From assembly GCA_963580285.1 (NCBI GenBank), contig OY757015.1:145140082-145204081 (forward strand): DNA of 64,000 bases. Reading direction: 5' to 3'. Below, one piece after another: positions 22,201 to 34,200 of the stretch (positions within the stretch are counted from its first letter, which is position 1; every line of letters begins with the position of its first letter). This DNA is from Lucinisca nassula. Lineage: Eukaryota > Mollusca > Bivalvia > Lucinida > Lucinidae. A model generated the notes under the pieces. The model ran no database searches. It was not told where the DNA came from and saw only the letters and a program-made list of their open reading frames with translations. A program made the position numbers and the translations under genes.

Positions 22201-25200
22201 AATAAAACTGGATTTTTAGCATGTATTTTTTACATGCTAATATTATTTCTGTTTGAAAATGAGCACTTTTACGGATATGGTTATAGCAAGACGAAAATGT
22301 TCAAATTAACGGTTCATGCTTACGATTCAGATGACGTTTTGAGAAGTTGATCAAGTACAAACCACGTGATCCCCCACCCTGTTCAGTACTCATATTCAGT
22401 TGGTTTCAGCTCTGCGCGGAAGCATCATTCAGCCCAATCACAAAGTGCATGTATAATGTAAAAATGCAACTTTTCAGGTAAAGTACATTCTTTTTGATTG
22501 TGTCTACCTTACCGACATAGATGAAAATTTGAAAGAAAAAAAAACAACAGAAAACTTTGCGAAAATCAATACGAATATTAAATTGCAATGTCGGCCATAT
22601 TTGTTACATGGATGTAGAAAAAAAACAGAACGTCATTTGTTCTGTTTTTGACTTTATTTTAAGGGATGGATACAATTTCAGAGGGGAGGGGGCAACTCTT
22701 TCAACAATATTTCATATCGGTACAATATTTCATAAAGGAAAGAGGAAAGAATTTGCGCCTAATGAATGGGTACAGGTTACAAGAAATCAACCAGGAGGTC
22801 ACAAAAGCTGCATCGCTTGCTGTTTGCAATTGCAACCGCAACATTTTAGACAGGTGTATCCATTCAATCTATACAAAACATAAAATACAGATAAAATAAG
22901 AAATAAAGTCTGCAAACATAATCCCTTTGTAATCTGTACCTAAGAAAAAAGCTCCCAGGGGAGTCTAGAACAGGTTCGATCAGCCACAGTAGATGAAACA
23001 TCCGTTGTTGAGTCATTCAAGTTGCACTGTAGTTTAAATCGATTAGCCCTTTAGCTCAACACCGATGCAAACACTTTAGATCTAGATGAGCCGTTTCATC
23101 TGGATCCACACGTCTTGTCAGCTTGTTTATGACTCGGATTATACTCCAAATTCAGGAGAGTGGATGTGTCCAAACTTAAGAAGGACGAGCACAGTTCCGA
23201 AACTCTGGGTGGAAAGATTAAAGGCCACACGGATAAAATACTTCCCCCACCCCCACCCCTCCCCCTCTAGAGACATGTATTTGAAACGAAAAATGAAAAG
23301 CGTTTGCTCTGATATTTTTTCGACTGCCTTTCGTAATTAGCCAAAAAAAACTTGTTTTAAGCTCGCTTTGGACTACTTTTTGGCTGGAAGAGCTATTGTC
23401 CTACCCGCGGCTTCCGTTGTATCGAACGGTGTACCGACTAACCATCATATCTGTTTCTATTCTCGCATGTGCTCTCCTAAATTGGTATGCTGTATGCTTC
23501 ACTCACCGGTTCATGATGGCATTGTGCATACTGATTTGCGCGCAAATCTGTCCAGCTGATCACAGCTCTGGTTTTTCTATATTTCAGCGCTAGAGACAAA
23601 GAACATGATGGTCAAGATGCAAATCTTCGAACTTCTGTCAGCCTTGTGTGTTTATTCCAGAGAAGGGTACTATCTGACATTGGATGCCCTCGAGAGATAT
23701 CGGGTAATTTATAGAAATAAAGAGCCGAGGCACAAAAAAAAAATACAAAAAGAAGGGCCTTGAGACTAGCGAAGTCTCAGAGCGGCTTGCCGTCTCCATA
23801 TGACTTTAGGTGTTGGTGGGAAGTAAACACATACACACTCACTCACTTAGAGCAACTTGCGCATCCAGTCAGGCTGGCTAGAGACATACGAACAGCGAAT
23901 ACTCAGTTCAGACTGTGCATCTGCGCAGTCTGATCTGAGTCTTCGCTGATCGCCGCTTGTGGTCTTCATGCAGGTTTCGTTCCAATGCGGTTCTTCTGTC
24001 GCGGTTTATTTTTGTTATGGTATGTCTATGAGTGTTTGTATCGCTTACATTATTTTGTTTTGGATAGCCAATTGGCCATTTTGTGGGGAAGTAACTGTCC
24101 TTTTTGCTTTCCGCTATTGATGTTTCCATAAGAGTCAGTTGTTTCATGTTTGTGTTTCTTTCCCTTTGGTGTCTCTGATGTGAGCTGTGGGTTAATTGTA
24201 TCGATTCCTGATCATTGCCTTCACTTCTATTTTACGTGTCTCTGGTCAAATATACTGCTCCATATCACGCACACTTTGTGCACTTCTACCCAACCCGTTG
24301 TTTCCGCGCCATAAATTCACAAAATTGCTGAACTGTGCAGGTAGGTTTAAACAATACATTTTCATGTACACATACAATTACATGTATGAAATGTGAGAGT
24401 GCAGAAAGATAATGCCAAGAAAAAGCGAGATCAGAACGCCACAGACCTACCTGAAGCACACAATCTTGACTCGGGCCTACGCCCATCGGGGCTTGAAGAG
24501 ATATATAGGGCTGCATGGTGCTTCCAAGCAGAGCTGAAACCGACCGCACATGAGTACTGGTAAACCGCTTATAGGGTCTCCGCCCTCCAGGGCAAAGTGG
24601 AGCGAGTCCTACGTATATATATCGTGCATATAACCTATTGGTTTCATTGTGCGGCAGGGCTCGAGGTGTCATTTCATCTCATTGACGGGTAAAAGTCCCA
24701 CAAAAATGGAAGCAACGTCTACATAGTTTTGCTTGTTTGTTTATTTGATTTGAGGTTTAACTTCCCCGTCAACACAGTATAGGTCATTTTGGAGACGTTG
24801 CTTCCAATTTTGTGGGACTTTTACCCGACATTGAGCTGAAATGACATCTCAAGCCCTGTCTCCCAATGAAACCAATAGGGTTTATAAGCATGGATGGTCC
24901 ACCTCGCACCGCGGTTCCTGGACAGGCTTAGATCCTCTAAACGGTTTACCAGTACTACTTGCGGACGGTTTCAGCTCTGCGTGGAAGCATCATGCAGCCC
25001 ATCTATTTCTTCAAGCCCCGATGGGCGGGGGCGGGTAACATACATAGTGTTGAGTGTAAACAAACAACAAAAACCTTTACTCAACGGCTTGTAAACGTTG
25101 ATTCAACTATGAGTGCCTGCTGAGTGGTTTCTTTGGTTATTGTTTCTCGTCGAAAAGGTATGCATTTGACAAAGGTGTGCATTTGACAGACTACCAAGAT

Positions 25201-28200
25201 GATGAAACAGGGTTCTTATTGCCTGTAAGAAAATGCAGTTGGTGTAATTTTTATTTTATTTTTTTTTTTTTTTTTTGTTACCTCTTCAGCAACCGATTTT
25301 GTTGGGTGAGATGAAATGACATCTCAAGCCCAAAGAAACCACCTGGTTTTAGGAACGGTCCGACTCGCACCAGTTTTCCTGGGCAGACTTCTACCTCCTA
25401 AGCGGTTTACCAGTATCCAGGTTCGGTCGGTTTCAGCTCTGCGTGGAAGCACCATGCAGCCAAGTCATGATGTTCGGGGGCGCTAATTCTTTCTAGCTAT
25501 CTGGTTGACTATTTATTACAGATCTTATTCGGCCCCCGCCCATCGAGGCTTGAAGAAATAAATGGGCTGCATGATGATTCCACGCAGAGCTGATTCTGAC
25601 CCACACACGAGTACTGGTAAACCGCTTAGAGGATCTAAGCCTGCCCAGGCAAAGCTGTATGAGTGTCGGACCGCCCATGCTTATAAACCCTATTGGTTTC
25701 ATTGGGCGACAGGGCTTGAGATGTCATTTCATCTCAATGTCGGGTAAAAGTCCCACAAAATTGGAAGCAACGTCTCCAAAATGACCTTTATAGTGTTGAC
25801 GGGGACGTTAAACCTCAAATCAAACAAAACAAACAAACAAACAGATCTTATTACTCGTGATTATTTCATATGAAATTCATTAAACGAGCCTCAGACGAGT
25901 ATGATCAGTTTCATATGAAAATACCACGAATGTAAGACTCCGTTTTATCATATAACAATTTTACTGGCGAAAAGTTCAAAGGAATTTCGATAATCATATA
26001 CGGCGTCATGAAGTCACTTGAACCCATGTGTTTTTACACGTGTGTTCATACCATTGTTTTGATATGAACTTATCCATTGAACAACAACGACATTGTCATA
26101 GCCACAGATAAGTTTGGATTTTTCGTAATAATTGAAGGATAGTTTTCCTTTTTTCTCCATATCAACCTATGTTGTTGGTATTCATTAGAATCGCCTCGTC
26201 GAGGCGGTTCTAATGAATACCTACATCATAGGTTTTTATGGAAAATTGACAAAAACTATCCTCCAATTATCATCAAAATACCAACTTTATCTGTTGCTAT
26301 GTATTGAATACGTTGGGACCATCAGTGAGCCATAGACACGACCCATCGACAGCGCCAGGTATGATCTATATTCACTATATAAAAAAACTTACATCGACAC
26401 TCTGACGTTTTGAAACATTTGTGCACATTTTACTGAGCACAGAATTTGTCCTGCCGATTTCTGGCATTGTTGGCATTTTAATACATGTTCTTTTCAGAAT
26501 TAATTTCATTCCGTGTTGATATTAGTCTAAAGAAATTTATTGTTGGCTTGGTGAAAATATTATATAATTATTCACGAGTGGAACCAGTTTAATGAGTTGA
26601 AAAGAAAAGTGCCCGATGCACCGAGCTATTCAGTACAGTCCTACACATGTTCTACCGCCATAAACAGTACAGTTCCTATAGGGACTGCTAAAGTGGTCCA
26701 TAAGAGCTCTTTTGAACAGTCCCAAATATGGTCCAATTCCATAGGACTCTGGGTGTAGAAAAAGCAAACAAGAACAGCTGAAGTCATTTAAATACTCTTT
26801 AAAAAAATAGAATTTGTCTTAAGTTTAGTTTTCAGAATGCTACTGTATATTCACCAGAGCATATAGTCGGTTTTCAATGGCTGGAAAAGTCAAGTTTTTG
26901 GTCTATGAATATTTTAGTGCAAAATAAACTTGGAAACTGACATACTGTATTTCAGAGTTGGCAGAAACTACAGTACCGGATGAGCCTACTGGTGAACGAG
27001 CTTCGAAAATCTGACCTCACAACATACCGCACCACCATCATGGCGCTTATCAACGCTATTATCTTCGCCAACGAGAACATCAGAGACAGAGTCAGAATCA
27101 GAAATGAATTTGTCTGTAAGTAAAATAATAAGATCAGAAGGCAAAACAGAAGTGGATGCAATAATCAGGAATCGATACAATTAACGCACAGCTCCCATCA
27201 GAGACACCAAATAGGAAAGAAAGCATGTCTGTTTAATTCAATGCAAGGAATTGTATTTTTAAGTGAATTTGAACAAGATGGAGGCCAGTGCTAAAAATAG
27301 AAGAAAAAACTTTAAATGACTATTTTTCATATACGTTTGGTCCAATTTTATTAAGCTTCAGTGGCCCTCTATCAAAATAGCTAAAACCGTTTCGCTCCGA
27401 TGAACAAGATGGCAACCAGAGCTAAAATAAAGTTAAACCCGATAATTCTTCAAATACCTTTGACCCAATATCATTCAAACTATGCAGTAATGTTGTTTAA
27501 GCAGTGACCCTCTTCCAAAGTTACTAAAACAGTTCTGCTCCAATGTATTAGATGGTCAGTTGGCCACCGGAGCTAAGATTGAAATACATGCATCTTTTAA
27601 TGGCTTTGGTCTACTTCATTCAAGCTTCACAGGAATATTGCTCAGGTTGCTTTCTACCTATATAGCTAAAATAGTTCCATTCCAATGAACAAGAGGGCTA
27701 CTGGAGCTACAAATAGATAAACCTTTAAACGGCAACTGCTCCTAAATCTTTTTACCCAAAAATCATTCAAACGTCAGGGAAGTTACTTAGATGACCCTCT
27801 TCCGTTATCGCTGTAAAGGTTACGCTACAATGAACAGGATGGCCGCCATAGCTAAAATAGAAATACCTTTAAATAACTACCTCTCCCATACCTTTGGTCT
27901 AATTCATTCATACTTCACAGGAATGTTAACTAGGTGGCCCTCTACTAAAGTCACTGAAATAATTTCACACAAAATGACCACCAGAGCTAAAATAGAACAT
28001 TTTTTTTCTTAATTTTTAATTTTAAATCACAATTGCTTCTATTCCTTTTGCCCGATGTCATTCAAATTTCGCTGGAATGTTGCTTAGATGACCCTCTTCC
28101 ATAAAAGCTAAAGAATTCAGTTCCAATATAAAAGATGACTGCCGGAGCTAAAAACAGAAAAAAAAAACACTGCTCCAGTAACTTTTCAGTTTTATTCAAA

Positions 28201-31200
28201 CTTCACAGGGAAAATGACTAGGTAGACCTCTACCGAAATAGATAAAATAGTTCCGTACCGACTGCTTAAAATAGAAATATCTTTAAATAGCAACTTCTCC
28301 TATACCTTTGGTGCAATTTCATTCATACTTCAGTGACTTCACTGGAGTGTTGATTGGGTGTCCTCTACCAAACTGTGCTCAAACGAACAAGATCGCTATC
28401 AGGGCTAAAATTGAAAAAAAAGCCTATAAACGACAACTGCTTCTTTACCAATTGAACTTCGCAGAAATGGTGACTAGGTTGCCCTCAATGAAAATGGCTA
28501 AAATGTTTCCGCTCTAATTAACAGGATGGCTGCCAGAGCTAGTGATAATAATAAGAAAACTTTAAACGACAATTTTGGCTATTTGTTTGCCCAATTTCAT
28601 TCGAACTTCACGGGAATGTTGCTTAGGTGGCCTTCTACCAAAGCAGTTAAAATGGTTCTGCTTCAATGAACAACTCTTCCTGTATCTTTCGTCCAATTTA
28701 ACTAAAACTTCTCATTAATGTTACTTGGATGCCCTAATACCATAATAGCTAAACGGGTGTGCTCCAATGAACAAAATCAACACCGGAGATCAAAATAGAA
28801 AAAAACTTTACCTTCTCATTGGAGACCAGTTTCATCCGAACTTTACATGAATGTTGCCTTGGTGATTCTTTGCAAGCTAGCTATAATGGATTCTTCACAT
28901 TAAACAAGATGACTGCCAGAGCTAAAAAAAGACAAAAATCTTTTCAGGTCCTCCTAAACCATTGGGCCATTTTCAATCAAACTTCAAAGGAATATTGCCT
29001 GGGTGACTCTCTACCGTAATAGCTATAATGGTTTTGCTCAAATGAACAAAGTGGCTGCCAGACTTAAAAATAGAAACATCTTTAAATGACAACTTCTCAT
29101 GGTTCCTTAGGCTATTTAATTCAAACTTCGCAATAATATTTCCTAGGTGACCCTCAGCCTAACTAATTGAGATAGTTTCCTTCATGGAATAAGATGGCTG
29201 TCTATGCTGAATAAGAAATGTCTTAAATCAGTGGTTGATGATTTCCAAAGTTAAGTCACATCTTGATTTCAGGTGAGCGATTCAGGTCATCTTAGTCCCC
29301 TTGTTTCTGCATAATGTTGGATTTGGTGGCTTGATCGCATTAAGGCGCATATAATTAAGCCATTTCCTGCAATTTACGTGTGTGCCCAGCGACTTATCAG
29401 ATCAGGCTGCGCATCCATATAGTCGAACCAGCATAAAAATAGAGGACAGGCACATAATTATGCGAGAAAGCTTCAATGTAGGGCGCGACATTTTGTCATC
29501 ATAGTATTTATTATCAATGAATTCTGTACCTTTCTCCTTCTGTTCACAAAATAAACTATAAAAGACAAGCATTTTATATGGACCATCAAAGGGCAGTCTT
29601 TTTTTCAATTACCGAGCCCAGAAAAGATTGGATAGGTCTGGGTCTTTGATTTAAAAATTATAAATATGTAAATAATGGAGTGCATAGTGATGACCCCTGC
29701 CTGACCTTTTTTTGCGTTGTCTTCTTATGCAGCGGCGACAAATCACTTATAAAGGGCTTGAAAAATCCTTACGTATGTATGAATGAAACAAACATACTCA
29801 TTGTTTTGGCATTATAAGTGATACAACTTTCCCATGGTCAATGGACCACAAGATCTATTTTAAAACTTTCAACAGTTTTTAAACTTTGATGTAGAGTACA
29901 GAATACTTTCATACGCCACACAGTTTCTAAATATAGAACTACGCCAACTACACTTGCGTAAAACTGCAGAATATATAAATCGCAGATTCAGAAAGACAAT
30001 AGTAGGGCCCAGAACACCAAAGCCATCAGTCAATAAAAAGTATAAGTGTTTTAAAGGAATAATCTACTTCTTCAGTCATGATTTTATCAGACAATAAGTT
30101 TAATGGAACTTTCAAAGAACTTGAAGGTAGGAATATAGTATTTGCTTATAACAGTGTTCTGATTAACGTTTTTATTGAATTTTTATTGAAGTAAGGGCGA
30201 GGATTGTGGCCACGTAAAATCGATTTAAGCCCCCCAGTGGAAATCTTTCCACTGACCGTTCCAAGGCGGTTCTTCTGTGGCGATTTATTTATGTTGTTGT
30301 TTGTTACTTACTGTGTGTATCACTTGTGTCTTTTTATTTTGGATGGCCATGTGGCCATTTTGTGGGAAAGTAACTGTCCTTATGGCCTTCCTTTGTTTAG
30401 GTTTCAATTATGGTCTGGTCGCTTATTGTTTGTGTTACTTTCCCTTTGGTGTCTTTGATGGGCGGAGTAAGTTAATTGTATTGATTCCTGGGGCCAGTTG
30501 TTCAAAACTAACGACGTCGTTAGTTAACGTATCGGTAAAATTTTGATCATTAAATATGGCAAACATGCTAAAATTTTTGCTGAAAAAATGTGAGCATCTT
30601 TTGCGGAAGCAAAAGCTGCTCATATTTTTTCAGCAAAAATAACAAAATTTTAGATATTGTACTTGCTAGAAGAGTTAACAATTTGACCACTAACGAGCTC
30701 GTTAAGCTAACGATGCTTTGAACAACTGGGCCCTGATCTTTGTTTTACTTCTACTTTGCTACAAGGAAAACTTACTCATTTGGGCATATTACGTTTTAGC
30801 AATGTCGTATGAACGTCGATGCAACTTCATGACGTTACGTCGATGCAATGTTGTCTACACTTTTTGTCCCAGCTAGAGAGTGTTTACGTTTTGTGGAAGC
30901 TCGTGAGACTCGCAAAAGCATCATGAGGCTGGTTACTACCTTTGATAGCCGTTCCATGTTTAATAAGAAAACCATCAGATTATTCCGCAGGTTGCTTTAA
31001 TTGAGCTGCACCAAGTGAAAAGGTGTCTTTTTGCATATGCGCTCAGCGAAGACTCAAATCATATTGGGTAACCCCCTCAGACAGAACGAAGAACTTTTGG
31101 GTCTGACGGGATCCATTAAGTTCTCAGCTAAGACACCACGTGCTTGCGAAGCCTGATCTGGGTCTTTCCTATACACATTTTCGCTGCTCGCAACTAGCCG

Positions 31201-34200
31201 TCACAGACTGAGACACTGAATTCATGCCACACATTAACAGATAAGGCCTGTAGTTGATGATAACTGGAGGATAATTTTCCTTATTTCTCCATATAAATAT
31301 ATATTTTGTGGGTATTCATTAGCATCGTCTCAGCGAGGCGGTTCTAATGAATATCGACAAAATGTTGCTGTTTTTGTTGAGAATTGACAAAATTCAACCT
31401 CAAATTATCACCGAATATTCACCTATTCTGTTTCTATGATTAATATGATGTATAGTGAATGACAGACAGTTTCTAGAGAACAACAACTTGTTAGAATTTG
31501 TTTGTCATGGATGATCACCTTTTTGATTACCTGTTTGTTTGTTTGTTTTTTTTTTTTTTTTTTGTTCTTATTTTAGCTATTCTTATCAGCTCTTGCTATG
31601 TCTTATTGTAAAGTGGCTTAAAACAGGGGGTGTCCATATTGTCAATTTACACATGCTGAAAGAGGGTTGTTTTGTCTTAATTTCAGCTTTGAATATAATA
31701 GAAACAATACAAGCACTGAGAGCCGACGACGACGACGAACTAAACGTTCAGTGTGATGTGTTTGATGAAGAACTTAATGCAGATAATGAGGCTGTCGAGA
31801 ATATGAACGAGGGAAAAGTAAACTTGAACGATCATATGTCCGTATTTACTGCAATACACAAACGGGTAAGTGAAACAGCATTTCATGAATAAATAACAAC
31901 AGGAGCTTATAATTTCACTTTCTTGTTTGTTGTTATCAGGAGCATATAATTTCACTGAGTGAAATTATATGCTCCTGATAACAACAAACAAGAGATGAAA
32001 CAAATTGGCTAAAATAAATTGGCCATCGATAAAATCTTACATTTTGGTATCTTGTATGGTTCTTAGCGTTTCTTTAACAGTGATACCAGCATACAAAGCA
32101 ATACAACCTTTCAAGCAACAATTCATGATGATAACAGAATGCGACTTGCTTGCTTGTATTGAGGTTTTATGTTCCCGTCAACATTTTTGGTGACATTGCT
32201 TCCAGTTTGAGGGACTTTTACTCGACATTGAGATGAAATGACAGCTCAAGTCCTACCACCAAAAGAAAGGATTTAAAAAGCGGTCCGACTCGCACCACCT
32301 TTCCTTCGAGAGCTATAGTAGATAAACATGTTTGTCTTTCAGCCACCAAGTTTGCTGTGTGTGTTAACGAAGGCCAAGACAAGCTTCCTACGCTATACTG
32401 GTTACCAAAACTTCATAAAAAACCTTACAAAGCACGGTTTATTGCAAATTCTAGCTCTTGCACTACCACTGAACTTTCTAAATTATTAACTTCCTGTCTT
32501 ACTGCTATTAAAACGCATGTAATTAAATATTGTGATAAAGTCTTTGAAAGATCAGGAAGAAATCTGTTTTGGTCTATAAAAAATTCGAATGATGTTTTAA
32601 ATAAATTGAAATCTAGACAGTTTCGTGCTTCTAGTCTGTCTACCTACGATTTTTCCACTCTTTACACTACACTTCCTCATAATCTTATAAAAGAAAAGCT
32701 TAATGATTTAATTGAATGGGCTTTTCACAGAGAAGATTCTCTCTATCTTGCATGTAATGTCAGAAATGCATTTTTCACTTCTAAAGAGCATAAGAAATAT
32801 ACACTTTGGTCATGTCAGAAAGTGTGTGATGCCCTCACCTTTCTACTTGACAATATTTATATTAGATTCGGTACTAAGTTATTTAGACAAATTGTGGGTA
32901 TTCCGATGGGTACTAATTGCGCACCTCTTGTGGCTGATCTGTTCTTGTATTGTTATGAAAGAGACTTCATATTGTCGCTTTCCATTGATAACCAATCTGA
33001 AATTATTGAAGCTTTTAGCTCTACTTCTAGATATTTAGATGATTTATTAAATATTGATAATACCTATTTTGATGGTTTGATCAGTCAGATTTACCCCCTA
33101 GAACTTCAGTTAAATAAAGCAAATTCTTCTGATACCGAGGCCCCGTTTTTGGATTTACATCTATCTATTGTAGATGGATTTGTTTCGTGCAAAATTTATG
33201 ATAAACGCGATGACTTTGATTTTGAGATTGTAAATTTTCCTTTTTTGGATGGTGATGTTCCTCGTGCGCCATCCTATGGCGTTTATATTTCGCAATTAAT
33301 TCGATTTGCTAGAGTGTGTAGTCATGTAACTGACTTCAACACTCGTAATAAATTATTAACGGCTAAACTCCTTAATCAGGGTTATCGGTACCATAAACTA
33401 CGCAAAGCCTTTTCAAAATTTTATAGACGCCATTCTGATTTAATTTCAAAATTCAATATTGGACTTAAATCTCTTCTGCAACAAGGTCTATCGGAACCCG
33501 AATTTTATGGTGACTTAGTATTTAAATTCAGAAAAATATATAACCGCAATGACTTCAGTACCCAATTTCGTAAAATCATTCTTCGATATAAAAAGATTGG
33601 GTACAACATGGATATTATACGACAGACTGCATGCATGGTAGTTAACCCAATCACGGTTGGCAACTTTGCTTCCCTCTTTAATTGCACGCCGGTGGGTCAG
33701 GCCTCAGATTCTATGACGGCTCCAACGTAAAGGCTTATTGAGAATTAGAGAGATCTAATTCAAGGTAATGTTGGTTGGTGCCTGATGCTCTGTCTCTGGT
33801 CGGGCTCATCGGAGTCTAACTGTTGGTTTTCTTTTGCTCCAGCATTTCAGTGGTTTCTTGCTGTCGAGTCCTCACCGTTGTCTCACCTCTGTGGTTCTTT
33901 GATTTTTGTGTTCACGGAGATGTTGCACTGATGAGTTAGGAGGCCTTCATGCGGACTGAACAAATTATTTGTCTAAATCGCGACGGAAGTAAGGGCGAGG
34001 ATTGTGGCCACGTAAAATCGATTTAAGCCCCCCAGTGGAAATCTTCCACTGACCGTTCCAAGGCGGCTCTTCTGTGGCGATTTATTTTATGTTGTTGTTT
34101 GTTACTTACTGTGTGTATCACTTGTGTCTTTTAGTTTCGGATGACCATATGGCCATTTTGTGGGAAAGTAACTGTCCTTATGGCCTTCCTTTGTTTAGGT

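Noticed and set aside
22557..22899. 108- and 77-codon overlapping frames
   Set aside because: No recognisable motif, no splice or start support, and they overlap each other in different frames.
33910..33960. Hammerhead-like CTGATGAG in the PLE 3' tail
   Set aside because: No GAAA core or matching stem I follows at the needed distance.
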